Source: a virus. Taken from it: DNA of 45,781 nucleotides. The stretch spans positions 1 through 45,781 of IMG/VR virus record IMGVR_UViG_3300037258_000493. One strand, given 5' to 3'. A model generated the notes under the pieces. That model did no database searches. It saw only the letters and a program-made list of their open reading frames with translations, and was not told the DNA's origin. Below are positions 5,734 through 13,991 of this stretch, in pieces. Within the stretch, counting starts at the first letter, position 1. Each line of letters opens with the position of its first letter. A program made the translations under genes and the position numbers.

Positions 5734-7424
5734 AAGCGCCGGAGGATCTTTACCGCGGCTTCCAAGACCACGAGGAGTTTTGCAGGCGCTCGCTCTCCGT
5801 CCTCGATAAGCGCGGCCACACCGTCCCGATGATTCTGGGCCCGGCGCAGCGCAAGCTCAATGACATCGTCACTCGCTGCCAGGAGCGGCGCAAGGCCGTC
5901 CGCATCATCGTGCCGAAGGCGCGCCAGGTGTGGGTGTCAGTCGGCGTCGCGGCTCACTTCTTTCACGGCACGCCCTTCCTCGCCGGCCAGCATGCGCTAG
6001 TGCTTGCGCAGCTCGATCAAACCGCGCTGGCTCTTTTCAAGCACTACCAGAAGTTCGCCGAGACATACAGGCCATTCGCCGAGCTGGTCCGCCTACCTGA
6101 TGAGAAGAAGAACAACACGGGCGAAATCGAGTGGGTCAATGACAGTTGGATCCAGTGCCACACGACGCGCACCCTTTCGGTCGGCCGCGGCATGCAGCTG
6201 CGCCGCGTTCACTTCTCGGAAGCAGCCTACTACGCGGATTTGAAGACCAGCCTCGCAGCGATCATGGCGGCCGTCCCGGACGATCCCGACACGATGGTTG
6301 TGGTGGAGTCGACCGCCAACGGCGTTAGCAACGAGTTCCATCGCATGTGTCTGGCCTCGGCGCGCGGCGATTCGGACTGGGAGTTGATGTTCTTCGGCTG
6401 GTGGGAGCATCCCGAATACACGCGGCCGCTCGAGAATCCCGGCCGCTTCCAGGCCTCGCTCTCCGATGAAGAGCGCGAGATGATGCGCCAGTTCAACCTG
6501 CAACTGGAGCAACTGCACTGGCGGCGTTGGTGCATCGCGAACAACCTGAACGGCGACGCGACGATGTTCAAGCAGGAATACCCGGCGACCTTCGAGGAGG
6601 CGTTCCAGGCCTCCGGCCGCCCGAGGTTCTCGCTCAAGCACGTGGCGAAGATGCCGCTGATCCACGACTCGCCGGTCGGAGGCCTCGAAGAGCAGATGTA
6701 CGGCGGAACGCCGCGGCTTCTGTTCCTGCCACGGGAGCGAGGTGAGTTGAAGCTCATCCGCAAACCGGACCCGGCCCGCTCGTACATCATCGGCGCCGAT
6801 AGCGCCGAGGGAATCGACGCCAACGAAGGAGACGGCGACGCGGATCCGGATTTCTCCGTTGCGGTGGTACGCGATCGCGAGACTGGCGACCAGTGGGCCA
6901 CGCTGCGCGAGCGCATTGAGCCAGCCGAGTTCGGGCGGCTGCTGGCGTTGCTCGGCAGGTACTTCTTTATGGCGAGCATCGTGCCTGAGTCGAACAACAC
7001 CGGCATCGCAACCATCGACGCGCTGCTCGCCGCGCAATACCCGCCGGGGCTCATCTACCACCGGCTGAAGAATCCGGACGACGATCCCAAGGAGCAGGCG
7101 GAAAAGATCGGCTGGAAGACAACGCAGGTGACGCGGCCGCAGTTGATCTCGTGGTACGACGCGGCGATTCGCGAGATGTCGATCTTCATCCGGGATCCGA
7201 TTGTCGCGGCGGAAGCCAACACGTTCGTGATCAAGCCGAGCGGAAAGCCGCAAGCGCAAAAGGGCTGTCACGACGATTGCGTGATCGCTGACGCGCTCAC
7301 GGTGGTCGGCATCATGCAGATGCCGAAGCCGAAACCGCGGGGCGAGCCGATGCGGCCCGAGGTGCGCAAGTACGGGCGGCTGGGCGAATCAGGGAGCAGG
7401 GGAAGGATCGTGAGAGTCAGATGA
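5730..7424 (+). CDS. terL: Terminase large subunit (packaging ATPase and nuclease)
   Basis: 564 residues from GTG, overlapping the previous stop. The ATPase half has a Walker A-like element at residues 63-71 (KARQVWVSV) and a Walker B at 189-195 (MVVVEST, E193 the likely catalytic carboxylate) followed by ANG. The nuclease half has the RNase H-fold acidic residues: D357 (IIGADSAEG), E420 (VPESNNTG) and D521 (HDDCVIADAL). It should pump DNA into the prohead and cut concatemers. The Walker A lacks the usual GK; other TerL groups also use KARQ-type elements, but the Trp at the Gly position is odd. The portal gene follows after one small ORF, the standard order. Confidence 0.95.
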   Translation: MKAPEDLYRGFQDHEEFCRRSLSVLDKRGHTVPMILGPAQRKLNDIVTRCQERRKAVRIIVPKARQVWVSVGVAAHFFHGTPFLAGQHALVLAQLDQTALALFKHYQKFAETYRPFAELVRLPDEKKNNTGEIEWVNDSWIQCHTTRTLSVGRGMQLRRVHFSEAAYYADLKTSLAAIMAAVPDDPDTMVVVESTANGVSNEFHRMCLASARGDSDWELMFFGWWEHPEYTRPLENPGRFQASLSDEEREMMRQFNLQLEQLHWRRWCIANNLNGDATMFKQEYPATFEEAFQASGRPRFSLKHVAKMPLIHDSPVGGLEEQMYGGTPRLLFLPRERGELKLIRKPDPARSYIIGADSAEGIDANEGDGDADPDFSVAVVRDRETGDQWATLRERIEPAEFGRLLALLGRYFFMASIVPESNNTGIATIDALLAAQYPPGLIYHRLKNPDDDPKEQAEKIGWKTTQVTRPQLISWYDAAIREMSIFIRDPIVAAEANTFVIKPSGKPQAQKGCHDDCVIADALTVVGIMQMPKPKPRGEPMRPEVRKYGRLGESGSRGRIVRVR

Positions 7425-7570
7425 CAGTCGCGCAGCTCATCATGCGCCTCCAGGCTTTTCCGCAGAACGCGCCCGTCCTCCGCATGCAGGCAGAGCACGG
7501 CAGCAACTCTCTCGTAGACGTGGATCACGTCCGCTATGTCCCCGAGGCCGTTGAGGTAGTGCTCGAGTGA
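7421..7570 (+). CDS. Small conserved phage-type protein between terminase and portal
   Basis: 49 residues, coupled by ATGA to the terminase stop and by GTGA to the portal start. It begins MTVAQLIMRLQAFPQNAPVL, continuing into acidic and beta-type residues (DVDHVRYVPEAVEVVLE). Short phage proteins starting with a 'VAQLI..L..FPQNAPV' helix followed by a strand are common, though their role is unknown. The coupled starts and stops and the sequence pattern support it as real. Confidence 0.75.
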   Translation: MTVAQLIMRLQAFPQNAPVLRMQAEHGSNSLVDVDHVRYVPEAVEVVLE

Positions 7571-9726
7571 CCCAGGAAGACTTCCAGCTTCGATGGCCGG
7601 CGGCCGAGATCAACCGCATTTCGAGCCGCATCGAGACCGACTACCGCAACGCGCTCGCCGATCACAACCGGCGCATGGCGCGCTGGCGCGAGTATTACCG
7701 GCGCTGGCGCTGCTCGGTGGATCCGCCGGCTGCCGGCGAGGAGACCGCGTCGAACGTTCCAGTGCCGTTCATTCGCTGGAACATCCTCACGAAGCTGGCG
7801 AAAGAGATCGATTCGCTCTTCGGCGACGACGCCGAGGTAGTTGCCGTTCCTGTTGGGCCCAGCGACGCGAAGCGGGACGCGAAGGTCGGGAAGTACATGA
7901 CCTGGCGCGTGCTGAATTCGATGAAGCTGATCAAGCCGATCTGCGTCTTCACCCTGCGCAAGCTGATCTTCGGCCGCTCGATCGCGTACTCGCCGTGGAA
8001 GCGCGACACCTTCGAGGTGTTGAACCCGGCGAAGGACTATAAGCCCGAAGAGGTGGTCGATTACGAGGGGCCGGATTTCAAGCCGCAGTGGCCAGACGAC
8101 ATCATCGTGCCGTGCGAAGACGCCGAATCGATTCACGACTTCTCGTTCGTCATCCGGAAGTACCGCGCCACGCCCGACCAGCTTCTCACAGGCGAAGAGG
8201 AAGGCCGCTACCAGAACATCAAAGACAACTGGCGTCGCATCGTCGAGCTGGCGCAGAAGACTCCGCAGCGCGAGACCGAAGGCGACGAGATCAAGCGCGA
8301 GAGCGATGAGGCCGAGGGCCTGTTCTACGAGCGCCCGCTTTCCGCCGGCGAGGGCGTGCTGATCCTGGAGTGGTACGGCCGCTGGCGGCCGCTGAAGGGC
8401 AAGACGGACGGCGGCGAGTTCAACCTGAAGCGGCGCGAGGCGAAACAGAAAGACTTCGTGGTGAGGCTGCTATGGGATCTCCGTCTCATCGTCGGCATTC
8501 AGGACCTGCAATACCTGTACCCCACGGTGAAGAACCGGCGCCCATTTGTCGAGTCCGCCATGTTGAGCGATGGCTCGTACTGGCCTGCCGGCCTGGCCGA
8601 GATGCTGCTCGACCTCGAAGACGAGCTGCGCGTGAATCACAACCAGGCCACCGACGCCGGGCAGCTCGCCGCCACGCCGATGTACGGCTACCGGCCAGGC
8701 GCGGGAGCGAACCCCGAAACATTCGAGGTCGAGCCCGGAATCTTCATCCCGCTCGACAACCCGCAGGAGGACGTCGCGGAGATCAAGACCAGCTTCGACC
8801 TCGCGATTCCAACGTGGAAAGAGCAGTGCGTCCTCGCATATGGCGAGAAGGTGACGGGTCATGGCGACTTACAGATGGGCCGCCAGGTCGATCGACCGAA
8901 CGCGCCGCGCACAGCCGCGCAGACGCAAATGCTGCTCGAGGAGGGCAACGTCCGGATCTCGCTCGACACCAAGATACTGGCCGACGACATGTCGGGTGTG
9001 CTGTGTCACTTCTGGGGACTGGAATATATGTTCTCGCCCGAGGAGACGTTCTTCAGAGTGACTGAGGAAGACGCGGACGGGCTGTTCGCGGTGAACAACG
9101 GCGGCTCGATGCTGACCATGGAAGACAGAGACGGTCGCTACGACTTCCGCCTGCAGTTCGCTAACTCGGTTTGGTCGCGCGAGGCGAAGAAGCAGCAGAC
9201 GCTGGCGCGCTATCAGCTCGATTTGCAGAATCCGCTGATCGCGCAGAATCCGCAGGCGCTGTGGGAAGTGACTCGCGATGCGCACGAAGCGCTGGGCGAT
9301 CCGAACTTCGAAGACACTGTGCCGAGGCCTCCGGCGCCGGATATGTCGATCGATCCGAGGGTGGAGTGGGTGAACCTGCTGCACGGCGAAGACGTACACG
9401 TGAACCCGCTCGACAACGATCTGCTACACATGACCCGCCACATGAAGGACCTGCAGACGGCCGAGAAGGACCCAGGCAGCGATCGAGACGCGATGAAGAA
9501 GCTCGTGGTGCACTACCACGATCACATCATGCAGCTCCAGCAAAAGCGGATCCAGCAGGCCGTGATCGAGCAGGCGGTGCAGGCTGCAGGGCAGCTCGCC
9601 GCCGGCGGGAAGATGCCGGCGTTCGCGAATGGGCTGTTCGGCGGGCCGCCGAATCTGCCGCAGAATCCGCAGGGCGTGGGGCCGTTCCCGTTCAGCGGGC
9701 ACAGCGAGGTGATGCATGAGCAGTGA
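7567..9726 (+). CDS. Portal protein
   Basis: A 719-residue protein immediately downstream of the terminase block, the size expected for podovirus (P22-type) portals. Typical portal features are an N-terminal helical region (NRRMARWREYYRRW), a central clip/stem-like part (SYWPAGLAEMLLDLEDELRV followed by NHNQATDAGQLAA), and a long helical C-terminus rich in Gln (IMQLQQKRIQQAVIEQAVQA), like the barrel helix of P22-type portals. It forms the dodecameric DNA gate at the capsid vertex and docks the terminase. Start is GTG with GTGA overlap. Confidence 0.88.
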   Translation: MTQEDFQLRWPAAEINRISSRIETDYRNALADHNRRMARWREYYRRWRCSVDPPAAGEETASNVPVPFIRWNILTKLAKEIDSLFGDDAEVVAVPVGPSDAKRDAKVGKYMTWRVLNSMKLIKPICVFTLRKLIFGRSIAYSPWKRDTFEVLNPAKDYKPEEVVDYEGPDFKPQWPDDIIVPCEDAESIHDFSFVIRKYRATPDQLLTGEEEGRYQNIKDNWRRIVELAQKTPQRETEGDEIKRESDEAEGLFYERPLSAGEGVLILEWYGRWRPLKGKTDGGEFNLKRREAKQKDFVVRLLWDLRLIVGIQDLQYLYPTVKNRRPFVESAMLSDGSYWPAGLAEMLLDLEDELRVNHNQATDAGQLAATPMYGYRPGAGANPETFEVEPGIFIPLDNPQEDVAEIKTSFDLAIPTWKEQCVLAYGEKVTGHGDLQMGRQVDRPNAPRTAAQTQMLLEEGNVRISLDTKILADDMSGVLCHFWGLEYMFSPEETFFRVTEEDADGLFAVNNGGSMLTMEDRDGRYDFRLQFANSVWSREAKKQQTLARYQLDLQNPLIAQNPQALWEVTRDAHEALGDPNFEDTVPRPPAPDMSIDPRVEWVNLLHGEDVHVNPLDNDLLHMTRHMKDLQTAEKDPGSDRDAMKKLVVHYHDHIMQLQQKRIQQAVIEQAVQAAGQLAAGGKMPAFANGLFGGPPNLPQNPQGVGPFPFSGHSEVMHEQ

Positions 9727-9961
9727 GAGCGCGATGGAAGCGAGGGCGGTATTTGCTATGGACGCGACGGTCTCGGAGGCCGGGCATCTCGACCTAAACG
9801 TGCATAATTCGCACGTGGTCGGCTTCGTGCGCACCCGTGAGGCGATGACCCAAATCCGGGACGAACTCGATCGAATTCTGCGCGAAGGCGAAATGCGCTG
9901 CCCGTTCAGCGCGAGACGCAGAAGGGCCGAGGCGCCAGAGCGCGATGCAGCCCAAGCTTAA
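9716..9961 (+). CDS. Hypothetical small protein downstream of portal
   Basis: 81 residues from ATG 9716, overlapping the end of the portal gene by 11 bases. The N-terminal half shows strand-like segments (VFAMDATVSEAGHLDLNVHN, then VVGFVRTR). It is followed by a helix (MTQIRDELDRILREGEM) and a basic tail. No family recognised. The tight packing within the operon supports expression. Confidence 0.65.
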   Translation: MSSESAMEARAVFAMDATVSEAGHLDLNVHNSHVVGFVRTREAMTQIRDELDRILREGEMRCPFSARRRRAEAPERDAAQA

Positions 9962-10199
9962 CCCCTCGCCGCGTCCGGATGCGATCGACGCGGAGCGCTT
10001 CCGCGAGATGACGCGCTCGCCGCTCTTCGCGCTGTTCTGGGACCGCGTCGGCGCCGAGCTTCGCCGCGCGCTCGATGCGTGCGAGCGCGCGAATGACGTC
10101 CGCGAGCTTCGCCGCGCGCAGGGCGCCGCGGCGGCGCTGCGAACGATCGATGGGCTGCCCAATAAAATTTGCGTCGAGTTGCGGAAGAAAAGCGTCTAG
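9945..10199 (+). CDS. Hypothetical helical protein
   Basis: 84 residues overlapping the previous gene by 17 bases. Almost entirely helical and Arg/Ala-rich (FALFWDRVGAELRRALDACE, then RAQGAAAALRTIDGLPNKI). No motif recognised. It is probably a minor head-assembly or packaging accessory protein by position only. Confidence 0.65.
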   Translation: MQPKLNPSPRPDAIDAERFREMTRSPLFALFWDRVGAELRRALDACERANDVRELRRAQGAAAALRTIDGLPNKICVELRKKSV

Positions 10200-10201
10200 G
10201 C

Positions 10202-10210
10202 GTCGAATAC
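10202..10210 (+). promoter_or_regulatory. GTCGAATWC element, copy 1 (GTCGAATAC)
   Basis: Lies just after the TAG of the previous gene and exactly 6 bases before the ATG at 10217. It contains TCGAAT, a 4/6 match to a -10 hexamer, placed so that transcription would begin at or near the start codon. TTGCGG lies 18 bases upstream of TCGAAT. See the three other copies at 16637, 24942 and 30265. Confidence 0.5.
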
Positions 10211-10216
10211 GGAGCC

Positions 10217-10525
10217 ATGGAGCAAGAGTTCATTCAGCTTGGCCACGAGCAACCCAAGCGGCCCGACTTCCCGTTTCCCGATCTGATCCCCGTTGGCGGC
10301 CTGCTCATCGCCACGCGGCACATTGTGTTCGTCAGATTCGATCCCGACGTAGAAATCCACCTATCGAGTGGGCGCGTACTGCACTTCGCGGACGAAGGCG
10401 AAGTCGCCTACCTCAGACACCTGTTCCTCGGCTACGCGCCGTCATTTGGGCCGCCGGCGCAACCCGAACCAGCTCCGGCTGGCGCGGAGGCTATGCGGAC
10501 ATCCGATGAGCACACCGCACTTTAA
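10217..10525 (+). CDS. Hypothetical protein
   Basis: 102 residues from ATG 10217. An in-frame start at 10169 exists but would overlap the preceding gene by 31 bases, and the GTCGAATAC element sits between. The middle contains clear beta-strand alternation (GGLLIATRHIVFVRFDPDVE, then IHLSSGRVLHFADEGEVAYL) and the end is Pro/Ala-rich. The GGAG before the ATG is only two bases away, too close for a normal ribosome site. Function unknown. Confidence 0.7.
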   Translation: MEQEFIQLGHEQPKRPDFPFPDLIPVGGLLIATRHIVFVRFDPDVEIHLSSGRVLHFADEGEVAYLRHLFLGYAPSFGPPAQPEPAPAGAEAMRTSDEHTAL

Positions 10526-10709
10526 CGACCGGACGCGCGCCCGCGGCGGACACTCCGCGGCGCATCCCGGGTTCAATGCCGTTGCGGGCAAGATCGCGGA
10601 CAAGGAAGGCGTCTCGCGCGATCGCGCGGGAGCGATTCTCGGCGCGGCCACGCGGCGCGCCGGGCCCAGCGCCCGCAAGGCGAACCCGCGGCTGAACCGG
10701 GTGAAGTAA
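10506..10709 (+). CDS. Small basic phage protein of the head-gene cluster
   Basis: 67 residues from ATG 10506, overlapping the previous gene by 20 bases. The conserved-looking part is VSRDRAGAILGAATRRAGPS followed by ARKANPRLNRVK. This 'AGAILAAATR.AS..AK..NP.L..VK' type of sequence occurs in small proteins beside portal and scaffold genes of many phages. Its function is not known to me. Strongly basic; possibly DNA- or scaffold-associated. Confidence 0.75.
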   Translation: MSTPHFNDRTRARGGHSAAHPGFNAVAGKIADKEGVSRDRAGAILGAATRRAGPSARKANPRLNRVK

Positions 10710-11324
10710 GTGAGTCACTCTGGCGACGCGCGGGCGCTCGCGCTCGCAACCTGCACGCTATGCGGCGGCGCGGGGCAACTCATTCTGTGGGAGGGTCGCA
10801 GGGGAGTAGAACGGACGCGGTGGTGCAAGTGCACCTACAGGCGCGCGTTTCGAGCTTGCCTCAAGCAGTACCACCGCTGCGCGCAATATCCCGACCCCGG
10901 ACCCCGCTGGGAGCTCTCGACGCGCGGCTATTTTGCTTCGCTTCCACGCGCCGAATACGTCGCCGATTTCGAGCTGTGCGGCAAGCGCCTGCTCGCCGGG
11001 CGGCCGACGCTGAGACCCGTCTTCGAACTGCACTACCTGATGGGCCTGGCTTTCGATAAATGCTGTGCGCGGCTGAAGTGCGATAGAGGCCAATTCTTCC
11101 ATCGCGTTTACGAAACCGAGGCCATCCTGGGAAAGGCGTTCCTCGAGCTCGAGCCCTACGCACTTTTCCCCCGCGACTATTTCTCACGGCGCACAACCGA
11201 GCCGCCTGTGCGAGCACGGCGCTCGATGAGGCGGACGCAGAGGATCCTGGGGCGTACTGGCGTTGCGCCATCCTTCACGTTCGCGCCGAACAGGCCGGGG
11301 GTGGGGCTTGCTGCCGCAGCTTGA
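10710..11324 (+). CDS. Zinc-ribbon-containing hypothetical protein
   Basis: 204 residues from GTG, immediately after the previous stop. An N-terminal zinc-binding motif is visible (CTLCGGAGQL, then RWCKCTYRR), like a split treble-clef/DnaJ-type CxxC pair. A helical region resembling a small DNA-binding or packaging accessory fold follows (HYLMGLAFDKCCARLKCDRG, then QFFHRVYETEAILGKAFLEL). A basic tail ends the protein. Function unknown. Confidence 0.65.
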   Translation: MSHSGDARALALATCTLCGGAGQLILWEGRRGVERTRWCKCTYRRAFRACLKQYHRCAQYPDPGPRWELSTRGYFASLPRAEYVADFELCGKRLLAGRPTLRPVFELHYLMGLAFDKCCARLKCDRGQFFHRVYETEAILGKAFLELEPYALFPRDYFSRRTTEPPVRARRSMRRTQRILGRTGVAPSFTFAPNRPGVGLAAAA

Positions 11325-11655
11325 AAGCGTCCGGTGTAACTACTGCTCGAAGCATCGCTTCCGCTTTCGCGTTCATCGACTGCAGAGCGGCCAGGCGATT
11401 TGCGACTACTGCCTCGACTGGCATAACCACGCCGTCGCGTTCCTAGGCGGCGAGACGCCGCGCGGGTGCCAGGGGTGCGGGCTCACGTGGCAGACGCTGC
11501 GCGATTCGACTACGGGCGTCGAAGTACGGATGTGGGTGGTCATAAAGGACGGGATCTACCAGCTCCTGTGCAAGGCGTGCGTTGCGCCCTACGTGGCGCA
11601 ACGCGCGGACCTTTACAAAGGCACCAAATTCGGACGTGAGGAACTAAAGCTTTGA
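11263..11655 (+). CDS. Multi-Cys zinc-binding hypothetical protein
   Basis: 130 residues if read from TTG 11263. A later TTG near 11308 (LLPQLESVRC) would avoid most of the overlap with the preceding gene and is plausible. Four CxxC pairs are visible (CNYC, CDYC, CQGC, CKAC), enough for two zinc sites, with beta-type sequence between them (VEVRMWVVIKDGIYQLLC). No enzyme motif. It forms a pair with the preceding Cys-rich gene. Unknown role. Confidence 0.65.
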   Translation: MRHPSRSRRTGRGWGLLPQLESVRCNYCSKHRFRFRVHRLQSGQAICDYCLDWHNHAVAFLGGETPRGCQGCGLTWQTLRDSTTGVEVRMWVVIKDGIYQLLCKACVAPYVAQRADLYKGTKFGREELKL

Positions 11656-12446
11656 CACCAACTCCACAGACGCCGCCAACGCCGGCCATAGCGCCAGCCG
11701 CTACTCCCGAGGAAGTCGCGGCGCTGAAAGCGCAAGTCGCCGACTTGACGGGCAAGGCAGCGCAGGCCGACGAATTCAAGCGCACCGCGGAATTCTGGCA
11801 CGGGAAGGCCACGGCCGCCGCGCCGGCGCCGGCGCCCAAGACGGGGGATGCGGCAGAGGACGAAGACGAGCAGGACCTGCTCGAAATCATCACGAGCAAG
11901 GGCGCTAAAGGGCTCGACCAACTGCTGAAGAAGCGTGGATTCGTGAGCGCGGCCGAAGTCAGCACGATGGTGAACTCGAAGGCCTCGCAGATCCATGCCG
12001 AAGGCGAGCTGGTCAAACAGTTCCCCGAGCTGGGCGACGCCAATTCCGAGTTTTTCAAGGCGACGGCCCAAGCCTACGGAGTCCTCAAACAGGAGGGCGT
12101 CCCCGAAGCAAGAGCCATGGTGCTGGCAGCCAAGCAGACGGCGCTCGATTTCATCACAGCAGGAAAGATGAAGACGCCGGGGCAGGTCGCAGAGGAAACC
12201 AAGGCCACGAAAGAAGCGGCTCGCCTGGCGCGCATCGCCGCGCAAGCCGGCGACCGCGACAACCGCCGCACCGCGGGCGAGGACGACGAAGCCGACACGG
12301 AACTGAACGACGCGCAGCGGCGCGTGGCTCTCAGCATGTTAGTGGGAGCGCCGGGCAAAGACGGCAAACCCATGGATGAAGCGGCGGCGATCGCCGCGTA
12401 CCAGGCGCGCGCCAAGAACGGCGTGGCGATGAGTTCGAAGAGGTAA
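11652..12446 (+). CDS. Probable head scaffolding protein
   Basis: 264 residues from TTG 11652, overlapping the previous stop as TTGA. The composition is typical of scaffolds: a Pro/Ala-rich start, coiled-coil segments (ATPEEVAALKAQVADLTGKA), an acidic linker (AAEDEDEQDLLEII), then helical Ala/Lys-rich sequence to a basic C-terminus. It lies between portal and capsid genes, the usual place. Scaffolds diverge quickly, so the call rests on composition and position. Confidence 0.65.
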   Translation: MTPTPQTPPTPAIAPAATPEEVAALKAQVADLTGKAAQADEFKRTAEFWHGKATAAAPAPAPKTGDAAEDEDEQDLLEIITSKGAKGLDQLLKKRGFVSAAEVSTMVNSKASQIHAEGELVKQFPELGDANSEFFKATAQAYGVLKQEGVPEARAMVLAAKQTALDFITAGKMKTPGQVAEETKATKEAARLARIAAQAGDRDNRRTAGEDDEADTELNDAQRRVALSMLVGAPGKDGKPMDEAAAIAAYQARAKNGVAMSSKR

Positions 12447-12449
12447 CCG

Positions 12450-13331
12450 ATGGCGACGAACAGACGACGAGCGCCGGCGCAGCCGGATCCATCCGCGGCG
12501 GCGAACCGGAAGGTTCTTGCCGATCGCGCGGCCCGCGAGGCCGTGAAGCCGAAGATCGCGCCGGCCGCGCCGAAAGAGAGCGCCGCGACCGATCCGCTGG
12601 AGTTTCTCAGCGACGAGTTCGACCGCAAGAATTTCGGCGATGGACTGCCGACGATCCAGCGGGTCATCTACGGTCCCGATCCCTTACTCGACAATGCCGA
12701 CTTCAAGGAGCGCATCGAGAAGTTCGGCGTCGACGAAATAGCCGAGTGCTCGAAGCGGGCCATTCTCGACAAGGGCGCGATGGCGTTCACAGGCGCGCAG
12801 ATGCAGTCGGTGATTGCGCGATCGATCAAGAGGTTCGGCGTGGAGAAGGTCGCGCAGGCGATGTACGACCGCGTGAAGCTGATTCCCGTGCGCACGGTCG
12901 AAGTGGAAGTCGACCGCGAAGACGAGATGCTCGGCAATCCGCTGAAAGAAGCGGTGAACCGCTATGGTACGCCGGGCTTCGCGCCCAAATTTATGTCGGA
13001 GGGCTGCATTGCGCAGCTCGGCATGCGCGGCTACCGCATCGTGCGCGAAATCAACGGCGACCCGGTGAAGGTGGGCACGCTGATCATGACCGAGATCCCG
13101 ATCGCGATCGCCGAGCGGCGCGAGCGGCAATACGTCGAGGAGAGCCAAGACAACGTACGCGAGGCGCAAGAGCATTACGCCGAGGCGGTCGACCGGATAT
13201 TGACGGAAGCGCCCACCGCCGGCGCGCGCGTGCTGAGCGCGGGCGAAACCGTCAGCGCCAATGCGACCGAGAACGAGAGCTTCCTGGGGCAGCAGCGCAG
13301 CGCGGGAATTTTTAACGAAGAGGTTTTATAA
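12450..13331 (+). CDS. Hypothetical structural-region protein
   Basis: 293 residues from ATG 12450. The N-terminal 45 residues are basic and Ala/Pro-rich. The central part is predicted alpha/beta (DFKERIEKFGVDEIAECSKR, then VIARSIKRFGVEKVAQAMYD and VRTVEVEVDREDEMLGNPLK). The C-terminus is acidic and helical (VEESQDNVREAQEHYAEAVD). I do not recognise the family. Its position between scaffold and decoration protein suggests a capsid-assembly or minor head protein. Confidence 0.7.
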   Translation: MATNRRRAPAQPDPSAAANRKVLADRAAREAVKPKIAPAAPKESAATDPLEFLSDEFDRKNFGDGLPTIQRVIYGPDPLLDNADFKERIEKFGVDEIAECSKRAILDKGAMAFTGAQMQSVIARSIKRFGVEKVAQAMYDRVKLIPVRTVEVEVDREDEMLGNPLKEAVNRYGTPGFAPKFMSEGCIAQLGMRGYRIVREINGDPVKVGTLIMTEIPIAIAERRERQYVEESQDNVREAQEHYAEAVDRILTEAPTAGARVLSAGETVSANATENESFLGQQRSAGIFNEEVL

Positions 13332-13334
13332 GCG

Positions 13335-13901
13335 GTGGCGAACATTAACAGTCCATTCGGCTTCCGGCCGATCAACAATCTGGCGGGCGGACCGTACGCG
13401 GTGAACGAGTACGCGAAGCCGGCGAGCGACACCAACGACGCGATTTTCATGTTCGACCTGGTGGGCAAGGCGGCGTCTTCGGGCGCGGCCCCGACCGGTC
13501 TGGGCAACCCCGCGCCGGGCGTGCAGAGCGGTCAGAACCTGACGCCGGGCACGTCGCTATGGCTGGGCGCGTCGCTGAATTACGGCGCCGTCAGCACGCT
13601 GACTTACCACTATGTGACCGATCAGCCGGATACGGTTTACATCGCGCAGGTGGACGCAACGACGTCAATCACTGTGGCGTCGCACGTCGGCAAGAACGCC
13701 AACGTGCTTACCACGGCAGGAAGCGCGACGACGAAGCAATCCGCCATGAGCGTGAATCACTCCGGCATCGCGACGACGAGCTCGCTTGACTTACGAATTC
13801 GGGCGGTATCGAATATCTCGCCCAACGCGGAGGGCGTGTTCGCGATCGTCGAAGTGACGATCAATAAGCACGAGAACGGATTGCAGACCGCGGGCGTTTA
13901 G
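13335..13901 (+). CDS. Putative head decoration/stabilising protein
   Basis: 188 residues from GTG 13335. It starts MANINSPFGFRPINNLAGG, a pattern shared by small capsid-associated proteins of many podoviruses and siphoviruses. Ser/Thr/Gly-rich beta sequence follows (TLTYHYVTDQPDTVYIAQVD). It lies directly upstream of the major capsid gene. Role as a capsid decoration or stabilising protein is inferred from sequence style and position. Confidence 0.6.
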   Translation: MANINSPFGFRPINNLAGGPYAVNEYAKPASDTNDAIFMFDLVGKAASSGAAPTGLGNPAPGVQSGQNLTPGTSLWLGASLNYGAVSTLTYHYVTDQPDTVYIAQVDATTSITVASHVGKNANVLTTAGSATTKQSAMSVNHSGIATTSSLDLRIRAVSNISPNAEGVFAIVEVTINKHENGLQTAGV

Positions 13902-13991
13902 CGCGCGGGCTGTGTAAGACGGGAGGGCGGCGCGGATCCGGAGACGGACAAGCGCGGCCCCCCGAGTTCAAAAACTTTCGGAGGGTGACAG

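Noticed and set aside
6093-7271. 392-codon minus-strand open frame antisense to the large terminase
   Set aside because: Composition rich in Arg/His/Val and opposite a certain TerL gene; shadow.
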